A stretch of DNA of 64,000 bases from Biostraticola tofi (GTDB lineage: Bacteria; Pseudomonadota; Gammaproteobacteria; Enterobacterales; Enterobacteriaceae), in the NCBI RefSeq assembly GCF_004343195.1, contig NZ_SMCR01000003.1, positions 248,001-312,000 of the forward strand. The letters run 5' to 3'. A model generated the notes under the pieces. It did not search any database, was not told the origin of the DNA, and saw only the letters and a list, made by a program, of their open reading frames with translations. Below are positions 21,041 through 31,334 of the stretch, piece by piece; positions within the stretch are counted from its first letter, which is position 1; every line of letters begins with the position of its first letter. The translations under genes were made by a program, and so were the position numbers.

Positions 21041-21589
21041 ATGGATCATATAAATCATCATCGCCGTAAGTTGATAGCGCTTGGCGGCGCTGCCCTGGGG
21101 CTTTCCCTCATCCCCGGTAGTTCTTTTGCGACATTATCTACCCCCCGTCCCAGGGTACTCCAGCTTAATAACCTGAATACCGGCGAAACGTTGAAAACGG
21201 AGTTTTTCAATGGTACGGCATATAATAAATCAGAGTTAAAGAAGCTGAATCACTTTTTCCGCGATTACCGGGCAAACAAAATTACCGCCATCGATCCCCA
21301 GCTGTTTGAACATATATATCGGCTGCAAATAATGCTGGAAACCAGCAAGCCGGTGCAGCTCATCTCGGGCTATCGTTCATTGGGAACGAATAATAAATTG
21401 CGTGCCAGAAGCTCAGGTGTAGCCAAACACAGCTACCATACCCTTGGCAAGGCCATGGATTTCCATATCGATGGCGTTCAGCTCAGCAATGTACGTAAGG
21501 CGGCCATGAAGATGCGCATGGGCGGAGTAGGCTATTATCCCAGCAGTAACTTTGTGCATATTGATACCGGCCCGGTAAGAACCTGGTAA
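21041..21589 (+). CDS. mepK: Murein DD-endopeptidase MepK
   Basis: A 182-residue exported hydrolase (YcbK, peptidase M15 family) that cleaves peptidoglycan cross-links; in E. coli it acts on 3-3 bonds made by L,D-transpeptidases. The N-terminus HHRRKLIALGGAALGLS is a twin-arginine signal. Zinc ligands are seen in HSYHTLGKAMDFHIDG and NFVHIDTG. The ATG at 21041 is preferred over an in-frame TTG 15 bases upstream. It directly follows ldtD, so the maker and a cleaver of the same bond are neighbours. Confidence 0.94.
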   Translation: MDHINHHRRKLIALGGAALGLSLIPGSSFATLSTPRPRVLQLNNLNTGETLKTEFFNGTAYNKSELKKLNHFFRDYRANKITAIDPQLFEHIYRLQIMLETSKPVQLISGYRSLGTNNKLRARSSGVAKHSYHTLGKAMDFHIDGVQLSNVRKAAMKMRMGGVGYYPSSNFVHIDTGPVRTW

Positions 21590-21647
21590 ATATGCCCGTT
21601 TTTCGCCATTATTAGCCGCAGGCGATTAACGAGATTCAGGAAGTGCT

Positions 21648-22301
21648 ATGAAAGTCGACATTATTCCGGTTACCGCATTCAGTCAGAACTGCTCCCTTAT
21701 ATGGTGTGATAAAACCGGGGCAGCGGCGCTGGTCGATCCAGGCGGCGATGCTGAAAAAATCAAGCGTGCAGTCGCGGCGAACGGCGCGGATGCAAAAATA
21801 GACAAAATCTTGCTCACCCATGGTCATCTGGATCACGTGGGCGCAGCCGCCGAGTTGGCCGCCCATTATGATGTTGCCATTATTGGCCCTCATCATGATG
21901 ACGATTTTCTGCTTACAGGGCTGCCTGATCAGAGCCGAATGTTCGGTCTGGCCGAATGCCCGCCGTTAACACCTGATCGTTGGCTACAGGAAGGTGATGA
22001 GGTCACGTTGGGCGAACAGCGCTTCTCGGTGCTGCATTGTCCGGGCCACAGTCCTGGGCATGTGGTGTTTTATAATCGGGCTGCGGACTTTATCCTGATG
22101 GGCGATGTGCTTTTTCGGGGCGGAGTGGGGCGTACAGACTTGCCTGGCGGCAATAGCAGGCAGCTGATTGAATCGATAAAAACCAAACTGCTGCCTTTGG
22201 GAGACGAGATTGCTTTTCTGCCGGGGCATGGCCCGATGTCTACCCTGGGTGATGAACGTCGAACCAATCCGTTTTTGCAGGATCAACAACCAATCTGGTA
22301 A
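21648..22301 (+). CDS. gloC: Hydroxyacylglutathione hydrolase GloC (glyoxalase II type)
   Basis: A 217-residue cytosolic metallo-beta-lactamase-fold hydrolase (YcbL) that splits S-lactoylglutathione to lactate and glutathione in methylglyoxal detoxification. The metal motif THGHLDH lies at 57-63, then HCPGHSPGH and [17 protein letters not shown]. The source of methylglyoxal, mgsA, is also in this window. It lies 58 bases after mepK and is convergent with aspC. Confidence 0.93.
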   Translation: MKVDIIPVTAFSQNCSLIWCDKTGAAALVDPGGDAEKIKRAVAANGADAKIDKILLTHGHLDHVGAAAELAAHYDVAIIGPHHDDDFLLTGLPDQSRMFGLAECPPLTPDRWLQEGDEVTLGEQRFSVLHCPGHSPGHVVFYNRAADFILMGDVLFRGGVGRTDLPGGNSRQLIESIKTKLLPLGDEIAFLPGHGPMSTLGDERRTNPFLQDQQPIW

Positions 22302-22320
22302 GCCACCCTTTTTAACTGCC

Positions 22321-22342
22321 GGCATCGGCGGCTGCCGATGCC
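22321..22342. terminator. Hairpin between convergent gloC and aspC
   Basis: Perfect GGCATCGGC / GCCGATGCC stem with a GGCT loop between two convergent stop codons. T-tracts are modest on both sides; probably bidirectional. Confidence 0.6.
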
Positions 22343-22367
22343 TTGTGTTGGGATTTACTTACCGCGA

Positions 22368-23558
22368 TTACAAAACTGCGACTATGGCTTCACAAAGCGG
22401 AGCCATGTTATCAGGCGTCATCCCCGCCACATTAATCCGCCCTGAACTGACCGCATAAACGGCGAAGTCATCACGCAGTCTTTGCACCTGCTCCTTGCTC
22501 AGCCCGCTGAATGAAAACATGCCGTTCTGCTGATTGATGAAACTGAAATCCACCGTAGCGCCTTTATCCTGCAGGGTGCTGACGAACAGTTGACGCATCC
22601 GCTGGATACGCTGGCGCATTTCGGTAAGCTCCTGCTCCCAGACAGCCCGCAACGCCGGATTACCCAGAATAGTCGCCACAATGGCCGCGCCGTGGGAGGG
22701 AGGATTGGAGTAGTTGGCTCTGATGCTGTATTTGAGCTGGCTGAAGGCATGCTCAGCCGCCTCGGCATCAGCTGCGACCAGCGTACAGGCGCCGACACGC
22801 TCGTTATAGAGGCCGAAGTTTTTGGAAAATGAACTGGCCACAATCAATTCAGCATGGTTTTCAGTGAAGATGCGCAGACCCAGCGCGTCTTCTTCCAGAC
22901 CCCGGGCAAATCCCTGATAGGCGAAATCAAACAGTGGTAACCAGCCGTTCTCCTTCGACAGGGCGGCCAGTTCACGCCATTGGGCTTCGGTAGGATCGAT
23001 GCCCGTCGGGTTATGGCAACATCCGTGAAACAGCACCACATCACCTGCAGCGGCTTGTTGAAGGCTTGCCAGCATACCATCGAAGTCCAGGGCGTGCGTC
23101 TGGGCGTTGTAATAGCGGTACTCGCTGACCTCCATGCCGACGGCGTTGAATATATTACGGTGATTCGGCCAGCTGGGATTGCTCACCCATACTCGGCGCA
23201 CAGCGGTATTTTTGACCAGAAAATCGGCTGCGACCCGAAGCCCACCGGTGCCGCCAGGCGTTTGGGCGGTGCGCGCCCGATGGCTGCTGATAAGCGTGCT
23301 GTCGGAGCCGAACAGCAGTTCCTGGGTGCAAAGGGCGAAGGCCGGCAGTCCATCAATACCCAGATAATTTTTGGTATTTTCGTTATCCAGCAAATATTGT
23401 TCGGCTTTCTTTACACTGGTCAACACCGGCGTGTTGCCGGTTTCGTCCTTGTAGACGCCAATGCCCAGGTTGATTTTATTGAGCCGTTTGTCTGCACGAA
23501 AAATGTCAAGCAGGCCAAGGATGGGATCGGCAGGGGCCTGGGTAATATGTTCAAACAT
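22368..23558 (-). CDS. aspC: Aspartate aminotransferase
   Basis: A 396-residue PLP enzyme of fold type I, interconverting aspartate and 2-oxoglutarate with oxaloacetate and glutamate; it also contributes to aromatic amino acid synthesis. The PLP lysine lies in [15 protein letters not shown] near residue 246; the HGCCHNPTG and [12 protein letters not shown] blocks are intact. Length equals E. coli AspC. The order aspC-ompF-asnS-pncB, all on the minus strand, is as in E. coli. Confidence 0.97.
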   Translation of the reverse strand: MFEHITQAPADPILGLLDIFRADKRLNKINLGIGVYKDETGNTPVLTSVKKAEQYLLDNENTKNYLGIDGLPAFALCTQELLFGSDSTLISSHRARTAQTPGGTGGLRVAADFLVKNTAVRRVWVSNPSWPNHRNIFNAVGMEVSEYRYYNAQTHALDFDGMLASLQQAAAGDVVLFHGCCHNPTGIDPTEAQWRELAALSKENGWLPLFDFAYQGFARGLEEDALGLRIFTENHAELIVASSFSKNFGLYNERVGACTLVAADAEAAEHAFSQLKYSIRANYSNPPSHGAAIVATILGNPALRAVWEQELTEMRQRIQRMRQLFVSTLQDKGATVDFSFINQQNGMFSFSGLSKEQVQRLRDDFAVYAVSSGRINVAGMTPDNMAPLCEAIVAVL

Positions 23559-23691
23559 GGGTAGGGATTCCGAATGGTAAAATTTAGCAGTCCGTGCTGT
23601 CAGGTTAACGCCAGAAGGGGGTGATTGCCAACCGTTTGCTCTGAAAAAAAAGCGAATTGCGAGGGGGTAGTCAGAATGGGAAAAATAATGT

Positions 23692-23723
23692 GAAGAAAAA
23701 AAAGGCAGGGGATTAACCCTGCC
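23692..23723 (-). terminator. Terminator of ompF
   Basis: Read on the minus strand: GGCAGGG, six-base loop, CCCTGCC, then an unbroken T-run of about eight. It lies 54 bases after the ompF stop. Confidence 0.92.
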
Positions 23724-23777
23724 TTGATTGCCTATACTTTCAGATAAACGACGCTGCCGTCGTTTTGCTGCTGCAGA

Positions 23778-24863
23778 TTAGAACTGGTAAACCAGGCCAA
23801 CTGCAACGGTATCATCGCTAGGCACACCCAGTGGGTTGTCGCCATCAATCTGGTTGATCACGTAGTCAACATAGGTGGACATGTTTTTGTTGAAGTAGTA
23901 AGTGGCGCCGATATCAAAGTATTTGATAAGATCAGCATCACCCACGCCTTCGACATCCTTAGCTTTGGACTGTACGTAGCCCAGAGACGGACGCAGACCG
24001 AAGTCGAACTGATATTGAGCCACTAATTCAATGATCTGGGTTTTGTTGGCAAAACCGCTAACGCCATTGTTTTCATTAGTGAAATAGGTAGCATTACGGG
24101 TTTGACCGTAAGTGGCTGCCAGGTAGACGTTGTTAGCGTCATATTTCAGGCCGGTCGCCCACTGTTCGGCACGGTCACCATTGCCATAGAACGCGGCTTC
24201 CTGGCTGTCGGTACGGTCAGAGCTGCCGTAAGCACCGACAATTGCTACGCCGATCGGTGAAGTGTAGCTGGTAGAAATGCCGTAGCCATCGCCGTTGGAA
24301 CGACGGATGAGGTCACGGTCGTTTTTGCCTTGGTATTGAACGGCGAAATCCCATCCATCAACCAGGCCAAAGAAGTTGGTATTACGGTATGTTGCAACGC
24401 CGGTAGTACGGCCAACCAGGAAGTTATCGGTGTAAGCTGAGTCGCCACCGAATTCTGGCAGCATATCGGTCCAGGCCAGAGCGTCATAAACAACGCCATA
24501 GTTACGGCCGTAATCAAATGAACCGGCATCGCCGAATTTCAGACCCGCAAAGCCCAGACGGGTTTTGTTACCGTTGTTGGCATCGCTGCCTTCAGAGTTG
24601 TTAGCGTTGAACTGGTATTCCCACTGGCCGTAACCGGTCAGTTGGTCAGTAATTTGAGTTTCGCCTTTGAAGCCCAGACGAGCGTAGCTTTGGTCACCGT
24701 CACCCGCGAAGCTGTCGTCACCATGGGAGAAGTAGTGCAGACCTACAGCTTTACCATAGATGTCCAGCTTGTTGCCGTCTTTGTTGTATACTTCGGCCGC
24801 GTTTACCGCGCCTGCAGCCAATAAGGCCGGAATTACCACTGCAAGAAGATTGCGCTTCATCAT
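23778..24863 (-). CDS. ompF: Outer-membrane general porin OmpF
   Basis: A 361-residue trimeric porin for passive entry of small solutes. The signal peptide [20 protein letters not shown] ends NAA, followed by the mature start [12 protein letters not shown]. Family blocks include [10 protein letters not shown], the loop 3 constriction around DMLPEFGGD, and the C-terminal YQF with a terminal aromatic residue needed for BAM recognition. The start at 24863 is set by the signal peptide; upstream in-frame codons belong to the leader. The upstream region retains OmpR boxes and a leader closely like that of E. coli ompF, including the part bound by MicF RNA. Confidence 0.96.
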   Translation of the reverse strand: MMKRNLLAVVIPALLAAGAVNAAEVYNKDGNKLDIYGKAVGLHYFSHGDDSFAGDGDQSYARLGFKGETQITDQLTGYGQWEYQFNANNSEGSDANNGNKTRLGFAGLKFGDAGSFDYGRNYGVVYDALAWTDMLPEFGGDSAYTDNFLVGRTTGVATYRNTNFFGLVDGWDFAVQYQGKNDRDLIRRSNGDGYGISTSYTSPIGVAIVGAYGSSDRTDSQEAAFYGNGDRAEQWATGLKYDANNVYLAATYGQTRNATYFTNENNGVSGFANKTQIIELVAQYQFDFGLRPSLGYVQSKAKDVEGVGDADLIKYFDIGATYYFNKNMSTYVDYVINQIDGDNPLGVPSDDTVAVGLVYQF

Positions 24864-24960
24864 TGTTACTACCCTCATTGGTGTTATTCGGACACCCGCC
24901 ACTGCCGCAAATTATTTCTTACGAAACATTATTGATAGTTTGGTGTCTTCCTGTGTCTGC
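24864..24960 (-). promoter_or_regulatory. ompF 5' leader, candidate MicF target
   Basis: Read on the minus strand, the leader contains GCAGACACAGGAAGACACCAA, then CGGCAGTGGCGGGTGTC and ATGAGGGTAGTAACA before the start codon, very like the E. coli ompF leader where MicF pairs. Conservation of this untranslated stretch suggests sRNA control is kept. micF itself, normally beside ompC, is not in the window. Confidence 0.6.
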
Positions 24961-25023
24961 ACGCAGTGTTCCATTCGTAGAACCGTTAATCCACACCGAA
25001 TATGCTACAAAGGTCGCAATAAC

Positions 25024-25058
25024 GTTTCAGAAGGAAAGAGTGTGTAACAATATGTAAA
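25024..25058 (-). promoter_or_regulatory. OmpR-binding boxes upstream of ompF
   Basis: The minus strand reads TTTACATATTGTTACACAC followed by CTTTCCTTCTGAAAC, matching the E. coli F1 OmpR region (TTTAC....GTTACATATT....GAAAC) in order and spacing. It lies about 160-195 bases upstream of the ompF start codon. This implies osmolarity control by EnvZ-OmpR. Confidence 0.7.
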
Positions 25059-25103
25059 TTTAAGGGAACTTTGTGAGAGAACTCAAACTTTGAAAACAAC
25101 AAA

Positions 25104-25119
25104 AGCCAGCAAAGCTGGC
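25104..25119 (-). terminator. Terminator of asnS
   Basis: Minus strand: GCCAGC, loop TTT, GCTGGC, then TTTTGTTGTTTTC, about 45 bases past the asnS stop. Confidence 0.8.
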
Positions 25120-25163
25120 CTTTATCGTTATATATATGTTTTTCTTATATTTAATGCCGAAAT

Positions 25164-26564
25164 TTAGAAATTGGCGTTGCGCGGACTTCTTGGGAAGGGT
25201 ATTACATCACGGATATTTTGCATTCCTGTGACATATACCACTAAACGTTCAAATCCGAGCCCAAAGCCTGAGTGGGGAACGGTGCCGTAACGGCGCAAAT
25301 CACGATACCACCAATAATCGTCTTTGTTCAAACCCATTGCCAGCATGCGCTCATCCAGCTTGTCAAGACGCTCCTCACGCTGGGAGCCGCCGATGATTTC
25401 GCCAATACCTGGCGCTAGCACGTCCATGGCTGCCACGGTTTTACCGTCATCGTTCATGCGCATGTAGAACGCTTTGATATCTTTGGGATAGTTTTTGACC
25501 ACCACCGGTGCTTTAAAGTGCTTTTCCGCCAGATAGCGCTCATGTTCGGATGAAAGATCCACGCCCCAGGCCACATTATTTTCAAATTTTTGTCCAGATG
25601 CCAGTAGAATCTCCACAGCTTCGGTGTAATCGACCTGGGCAAAATCGGCAGAGACGAAATGCTCCAGCCGACTGATGGCTTCCTTATCGATGCGTTCAGC
25701 AAAGAACTTCATATCATCCGGACGTTCTGCCAGCACGGCTTTAAACACATACTTCAGCAGCGCTTCAGCAAAGGCGGCCGCGTCATCAAGATCGGCAAAG
25801 GCAATCTCCGGCTCCATCATCCAGAATTCGGCCAAATGACGGGTAGTGTTTGAGTTTTCAGCGCGGAACGTCGGGCCAAAGGTATATACCTTTGACAGCG
25901 CACAGGCATAGGTTTCCGCATTGAGCTGTCCGGACACCGTCAGAAAAGCTTCTTTGCCGAAGAAATCCTGTTCGAAATTAACCCTGCCGGCGGCATCCCG
26001 CGGCAGGTTTTCAAGATCCAGCGTCGAAACACGGAACATTTCACCGGCGCCTTCGGTATCCGAAGCGGTAATCAACGGGGTGGATACCCAGAAAAAACCC
26101 TGCTCATCCATAAAGCGATGAATGGCCTGGGCCAGGGTATGCCGTACCCGGGTGACCGCACCGATCATATTGGTGCGGGCGCGCAGATGAGCTACCTCGC
26201 GCAGATATTCAACGCTATGGCGTTTGGCCGCCATCGGATAGGTATCGGGATCATCCACCCAGCCCAGCACCTTCACAGCAGCAGCCTGGATCTCGAAGCG
26301 CTGGCCGCCGCCCTGCGATTCTACCACTCGCCCGGTCACCGATACTGAGCAGCCGGTAGTCAGATGTAAAACTTCATCCTGGTAATTAGGCAAGGTATTA
26401 TTTATGACGGCCTGTAATGGATCGAAGCAGGAACCGTCATAGACGGCAAGAAAGGAAATCCCGGCTTTAGAATCCCTACGGGTACGCACCCAACCATGAA
26501 CAGTGACTTCACTGTCAGCCGGCATGCGCCCTTGCAGTACGTCGACTACAGGCACTACGCTCAT
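25164..26564 (-). CDS. asnS: Asparaginyl-tRNA synthetase
   Basis: A 466-residue class II synthetase, the same length as in E. coli, that charges tRNA-Asn. The N-terminal OB-fold anticodon-binding domain has [14 protein letters not shown]; the catalytic core has motif 2 around [20 protein letters not shown] and motif 3 [12 protein letters not shown] near the C-terminus. It is expressed alone, with its own terminator in front of ompF and a 400-base gap behind it toward pncB. Confidence 0.98.
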   Translation of the reverse strand: MSVVPVVDVLQGRMPADSEVTVHGWVRTRRDSKAGISFLAVYDGSCFDPLQAVINNTLPNYQDEVLHLTTGCSVSVTGRVVESQGGGQRFEIQAAAVKVLGWVDDPDTYPMAAKRHSVEYLREVAHLRARTNMIGAVTRVRHTLAQAIHRFMDEQGFFWVSTPLITASDTEGAGEMFRVSTLDLENLPRDAAGRVNFEQDFFGKEAFLTVSGQLNAETYACALSKVYTFGPTFRAENSNTTRHLAEFWMMEPEIAFADLDDAAAFAEALLKYVFKAVLAERPDDMKFFAERIDKEAISRLEHFVSADFAQVDYTEAVEILLASGQKFENNVAWGVDLSSEHERYLAEKHFKAPVVVKNYPKDIKAFYMRMNDDGKTVAAMDVLAPGIGEIIGGSQREERLDKLDERMLAMGLNKDDYWWYRDLRRYGTVPHSGFGLGFERLVVYVTGMQNIRDVIPFPRSPRNANF

Positions 26565-26966
26565 AAAATACTCTCTTCATTCAGTTTGTTGTGGGATGAA
26601 ATGACACTGCCCAGCGGCCAGTGCTGATATGTTACTTGGCGATGGAAAGGACACAAGCAAAAATCGTGATTTTGTGCGGGATTTTGGCCTGCAGGCAACA
26701 ATCACGGATTTGTGTGGGATGTCAGCCGGCAAACAGCGCTGTTGATACTCTGCTATCAGTAGCGCCATGGGCTGCGCTCTGATGGCGGTGGCCAATCGGC
26801 TTGGTTGAGCAACTTTAACGTTCACTGTCAACCGCCGCAGGGAAGCAGTAACCGTAGCGAGCAACTGCCGCAGGTAAGCAGTAACGTCGCTGAAGGCCGC
26901 AGCCGGGAAACGCCGCCTGGCCTGCTCGATTGCTGAGGGAGGGTCGCGATCAGTAAAATGTGCCCA
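26565..26966. repeat. Gene-free gap asnS-pncB with a short direct repeat
   Basis: No credible gene is seen in these 400 bases. A 19-base word, GCCGCAGGGAAGCAGTAAC, is repeated with one change at 26834-26852 and 26867-26885 (33-base period). The asnS promoter should lie near 26570-26650 but cannot be placed with confidence. Confidence 0.5.
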
Positions 26967-28172
26967 TTAGCTGGCTTTTTTAATAAGCGGTAAATCAAAA
27001 GCTTTACGCAGGGCGCGGACAAAGGCTTTATCCTGACAAATGGTTTTACCCGGACTGTCGGATAATTTGGCCACCGGCTTGCCGTTGCACTCTACCAGTT
27101 TTATCACGATATTGAGCGGTTTAACCGCCGGAATATCGCAGGTCAGCCGCGTACCGATGCCAAAAACCAGATTAACGCGTTGTGAAAAGTGGCGGTACAG
27201 CGCCAACGCCTTGCTGAAATCCAGGCTATCCGAAAACACCAGCGTCCGGCTCATCGGGTCGATACCCATTTTCTGGTAATGGGCGATAGCCTTTTCGCCC
27301 CAGGTGACCGGATCACCTGAATCATGGCGCAATCCCTGATAGCGTGAGGCAAAATCAACGCCGAAGTCCCGTAAAAAAGCATCCATGGTGATGCAATCGG
27401 TCAGGGCGATACCGAGCAAATCAGGATATTCATCCAGCCAGGACTGCAGTGCCGCCCGTTGGCTATTGGCCAGCACCGGGCTTATCTGCTGGTGCGCCTG
27501 GAACCACTCATGGGCCTGGGTGCCCACCGGTGGCAAGGATAGGCGCCGGGCAAGAGCGTAGTTGCTGGTGCCGATCAAATAGGGAAATTCACCTTTGAGG
27601 CAGGTAACCACCTGCTCGTGAATTTCGCGGGAAAAACGGCGCCGGGTACCAAAATCCATCAGTTTGAACCGGCTGAGATCCACATCCTGGCTGTCCTGAC
27701 GGAATCGGCTCAGCGTCTCATGCAGTCGATCGACCGCCATATCGGTAGTCACCCCCGGTGAGCGCTGCCGATGTACCACTTCGCTTATGACCGCCAGCAA
27801 CGGTACTTCCCATAAAATCACCTCAAGCCAAGAGCCGGTAATACGGATATCCAGTTTCCCCAGATGGTTGGTCACGGTAATCTGACGGGGATCAAAGCGA
27901 TACTGACGCAGCCAGTCAAGGTAGTCCTGTTGGAAAAAGGGCAGGCCGGCCAGGAACGCATATTCCTGTGGAGACAGTGCCAAATCACGCATCATTTCAA
28001 TCTGAGCGCGGATAAGCGGAGCATAGTCACCCAGCAGTTCGTCGCCACGGCAGCGGAACTGGGCGCTGACGGTAACATCCTGGTAACGATGAAAAACCGC
28101 TTGCTGCATATGGAGTTTATAAGCATCCGTATCGAGCAGCGACGTTAAAATCGGAACAGTGGCTAAATTCAT
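26967..28172 (-). CDS. pncB: Nicotinate phosphoribosyltransferase
   Basis: A 401-residue cytosolic enzyme that makes nicotinate mononucleotide from nicotinate and PRPP with ATP hydrolysis, in NAD salvage. Family hallmarks are [18 protein letters not shown] at the N-terminus, [30 protein letters not shown] and the phosphate-binding RHDSGDP. Length equals E. coli PncB (400). It is divergent from pepN. Confidence 0.97.
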   Translation of the reverse strand: MNLATVPILTSLLDTDAYKLHMQQAVFHRYQDVTVSAQFRCRGDELLGDYAPLIRAQIEMMRDLALSPQEYAFLAGLPFFQQDYLDWLRQYRFDPRQITVTNHLGKLDIRITGSWLEVILWEVPLLAVISEVVHRQRSPGVTTDMAVDRLHETLSRFRQDSQDVDLSRFKLMDFGTRRRFSREIHEQVVTCLKGEFPYLIGTSNYALARRLSLPPVGTQAHEWFQAHQQISPVLANSQRAALQSWLDEYPDLLGIALTDCITMDAFLRDFGVDFASRYQGLRHDSGDPVTWGEKAIAHYQKMGIDPMSRTLVFSDSLDFSKALALYRHFSQRVNLVFGIGTRLTCDIPAVKPLNIVIKLVECNGKPVAKLSDSPGKTICQDKAFVRALRKAFDLPLIKKAS

Positions 28173-28480
28173 GGTGCGTTACAGCATCCTTAAACTGGGC
28201 ACTCTCTCAGTCGGATAGTCGGTGTATCGCCTGAGGACTGCCAGAATTATCCGGTATGTATCCCGACATCAGAACATAGCCTGAGTGATAACGTCGAGGA
28301 TAAACGTGCCGTTTTCAGCTGACAGTATATGATAAAAACCACCTTTGCCGAGCGTGTTTAGTATTTTTAACCTTCATTCTGCCCAATTTAAGCGGCTGAC
28401 CCGGCTTAACAATGGCAACATGACCTTAACAGGAATAGACTTAACCGCAGCAAATCCATGATGATGTGAAAAGGGTGATT
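28173..28480. other. Divergent promoter region pncB / pepN
   Basis: This 308-base gap contains no gene. TGTTTA-N6-TTAACC at 28355-28372 is only half of a NadR box (TGTTTA-N6-TAAACA), so NadR control of pncB is possible but not shown. Promoters for both genes must lie here; none can be placed firmly. Confidence 0.4.
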
Positions 28481-31099
28481 ATGACTCAACAGCCGCAAGC
28501 CAAATACCGCCGTGATTACCGGGCGCCGGACTACCAGATTACCGATATCAGCCTGGACTTCAGTCTTGACGCTGAAAATACCACTGTAACCGCTGTGAGC
28601 CGCGTCCTGCTCCAGGGAGAACCCGGTGCCGCACTGGTGCTGGATGGTGAAGACCTGCAGTTACAGCAACTGCTGGTGAACGGAGCCGAATGGCCTCATT
28701 ATCATCTGCATGAGGGCAGCCTCAGCATCGAGCAGTTGCCGGCCTCATTTACCCTGACGGTGGTGACGCTGATTCATCCGGCGCAGAATACCGCCCTGGA
28801 AGGCCTGTATCGTTCCGGCGACGCGCTGTGCACTCAGTGCGAGGCTGAAGGCTTCAGACATATCACATATTATCTTGACCGTCCTGATGTCCTGGCTCGG
28901 TTCACCACCCGCATTGTCGCCGATAAAGCCCGTTATCCGTTCTTGCTGTCCAATGGCAATCGTCAGGATTCGGGCGAAACCGACGATGGTCGTCACTGGG
29001 TGGTCTGGCAGGATCCGTTTCCAAAACCATGCTACCTGTTTGCATTGGTCGCGGGCGATTTTGACCTGCTAAAAGACAGCTTTACCACTCGGTCGGGGCG
29101 TGAGGTCGCGCTGGAACTGTTCGTTGACCGGGGTAACCTGGATCGCGCCGACTGGGCAATGGAATCTCTCAAGCGCTCGATGCGCTGGGACGAAACCCGC
29201 TTCGGGCTGGAGTACGACCTCGACATCTATATGATTGTGGCGGTGGACTTCTTCAATATGGGCGCCATGGAAAATAAGGGGCTCAATGTATTCAATTCAA
29301 AATTTGTGCTGGCCCGGGCGGCAACCGCGACCGATGCCGATTATCTGAATATAGAACGGGTCATTGGCCACGAATACTTCCATAATTGGACCGGCAATCG
29401 CATTACCTGCCGCGACTGGTTCCAACTGAGCCTGAAGGAGGGATTGACGGTATTCCGCGATCAGGAGTTCAGTTCAGATGTCGGATCTCGCCCAGTCAAT
29501 CGCATTGCCAATGCGCGCACCATGCGAGCGTCCCAGTTCGCTGAGGACGCCAGCCCGATGGCCCATCCGATTCGTCCTGAGAAAGTCATAGAGATGAATA
29601 ACTTCTACACCCTGACGGTGTATGAAAAAGGGTCGGAAGTGATACGGATGATGCATACCCTGCTGGGCGAAGACAAATTTCAGGCCGGCATCCGGCTTTA
29701 TGTCGAACGTCACGACGGCAGCGCTGCCACCTGCGAAGATTTTGTCCAGGCGATGGAGCAGGCATCCGGGGTAGATTTAACGCTTTTCCGTCGCTGGTAC
29801 AGCCAGTCGGGCACGCCGGTGCTGTCGGTGCGTGATGATTATAATGCCGAACTGCAGCAGTATTCCCTGCACGTGAGCCAGATGACGCCGCCTACCGCCG
29901 ACCAGACGGAAAAACTGCCGCTGCACATTCCGCTGGATATTGAGCTTTATGACGATGAAGGTCGGGTGATGCCACTGACACGCCATGGCGAGCCAGTCAA
30001 TCACGTGCTGGATGTCACCGAGTCAGTGCAGACCTTTATCTTCGATAATGTGCCTTCGCTGCCGATCCCGTCGTTACTGCGGGAGTTTTCAGCGCCAGTC
30101 AAACTGGATTATCCCTACAGCGATCAGCAATTGACCGGGCTGATGCGTTTTGCCAGCAATGATTTTTCTCGCTGGGATGCCGCTCAAAGCCTGCTGTCGA
30201 TTTACATTCGGCTTAATGTCGCCCGCTTCAGCCAGAACCAGCCATTAACGCTGCCGCTGCATGTGGCTGACGCGTTCCGCGGCATTTTGCTGGATCCGGA
30301 CCTGGACCCGGCACTGGCGGCTGAAATACTGACGCTGCCTGGCGAGAACGAAATGGCCGGCCTGTTCGATGTTATCGATCCGGCGGCTATTCACGCCGTG
30401 CATCAGGCTCTGGTGCGCTGCCTGGCTACCGAACTGGCGGATGAACTGCTGGCGGTGTATTTTGCCCACCAGACCCCTCAATACCGCATCGACCACCAGG
30501 ACATCGGTAAGCGCGCCCTGCGCAATCGCTGCCTGTATTATCTGGCGTTCGGTGATGTGACCCAGGCGGTGAAGCTGACCAGCCGCCAGTATCACCAGGC
30601 AGATAATATGACCGATACCCTGGCGGCGATGTCGGCGGCGGTCGCGGCCCAGCTGCCTTGTCAGGCAACCCTGCTGGCCGAGTTTGATGAACGCTGGCAC
30701 CATGATGGCTTGGTAATGGATAAATGGTTTGCACTGCAGGCAGGCGCGCCGGCCGCCGATGTCCTGGACAACGTGAAGTCATTACTGACCCATCGCTCAT
30801 TCAGCCTGGGAAATCCCAACCGGGTTAGAGCGCTGATTGGCACATTTTCCGCCTCTAACCCGGCGGCGTTTCATGCCAGCGACGGCAGTGGTTATCGATT
30901 CTTGACTGAAATGCTGGTGGAATTGAACACCCGTAACCCGCAGGTGGCCTCGCGACTGATTGAACCGCTGATTCGTCTGAAACGTTATGACCAACAGCGC
31001 CAGGCGCTGATGGGCCAGTCTCTTGAGACGCTGAAGGCTCTGCCGAAGCTGTCGGGCGATTTATATGAAAAAATAGCCAAGGCGCTCAACGCCAACTGA
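28481..31099 (+). CDS. pepN: Aminopeptidase N
   Basis: An 872-residue M1-family zinc aminopeptidase, the main broad aminopeptidase of the enterobacterial cytosol, finishing peptide degradation after Lon and Clp. The exopeptidase motif GAMENKGL is followed by the zinc motif HEYFHNWTGNR with His297 and His301 and the third ligand in LKEGLTVFRDQ. The ATG at 28481 matches the E. coli N-terminus MTQQPQAKYR; codons before it are leader. In E. coli ssu and elf operons lie between pepN and pyrD; both are missing here. Confidence 0.98.
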   Translation: MTQQPQAKYRRDYRAPDYQITDISLDFSLDAENTTVTAVSRVLLQGEPGAALVLDGEDLQLQQLLVNGAEWPHYHLHEGSLSIEQLPASFTLTVVTLIHPAQNTALEGLYRSGDALCTQCEAEGFRHITYYLDRPDVLARFTTRIVADKARYPFLLSNGNRQDSGETDDGRHWVVWQDPFPKPCYLFALVAGDFDLLKDSFTTRSGREVALELFVDRGNLDRADWAMESLKRSMRWDETRFGLEYDLDIYMIVAVDFFNMGAMENKGLNVFNSKFVLARAATATDADYLNIERVIGHEYFHNWTGNRITCRDWFQLSLKEGLTVFRDQEFSSDVGSRPVNRIANARTMRASQFAEDASPMAHPIRPEKVIEMNNFYTLTVYEKGSEVIRMMHTLLGEDKFQAGIRLYVERHDGSAATCEDFVQAMEQASGVDLTLFRRWYSQSGTPVLSVRDDYNAELQQYSLHVSQMTPPTADQTEKLPLHIPLDIELYDDEGRVMPLTRHGEPVNHVLDVTESVQTFIFDNVPSLPIPSLLREFSAPVKLDYPYSDQQLTGLMRFASNDFSRWDAAQSLLSIYIRLNVARFSQNQPLTLPLHVADAFRGILLDPDLDPALAAEILTLPGENEMAGLFDVIDPAAIHAVHQALVRCLATELADELLAVYFAHQTPQYRIDHQDIGKRALRNRCLYYLAFGDVTQAVKLTSRQYHQADNMTDTLAAMSAAVAAQLPCQATLLAEFDERWHHDGLVMDKWFALQAGAPAADVLDNVKSLLTHRSFSLGNPNRVRALIGTFSASNPAAFHASDGSGYRFLTEMLVELNTRNPQVASRLIEPLIRLKRYDQQRQALMGQSLETLKALPKLSGDLYEKIAKALNAN

Positions 31100-31125
31100 T
31101 CGGTAATACCCGTATCAAGGCAATT

Positions 31126-31154
31126 GAACCGGGCGTGGCGCCCACGCCCGGTTC
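31126..31154 (+). terminator. Hairpin after pepN
   Basis: A perfect 13-base stem GAACCGGGCGTGG / CCACGCCCGGTTC with a three-base loop, 27 bases after the pepN stop. There is no T-tract, so it may act by stabilising the mRNA end or need Rho. Confidence 0.55.
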
Positions 31155-31334
31155 ACCAAGCGGGAAACGGTAAGCACGCCGGCGCACTCAGTCTTGATCT
31201 TGAAGGACTGCAGGGTAACCGGCCCTTATCCCTCCCGGCGGGTTATTACTCTTTTTTGTTGCTGGTCAATTCCCTTTTACCAACCGATGCCGGATAATAC
31301 CGCCCCGTTTGCCATCGGGATTCCAGGAGAAGAC

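Noticed and set aside
26577-26864. 95-codon minus-strand frame in the asnS-pncB gap
   Set aside because: Low-complexity basic translation, no start signal and no similarity that I recognise.
28355-28372. NadR box for pncB
   Set aside because: Only the TGTTTA half matches; TTAACC is a poor second half.
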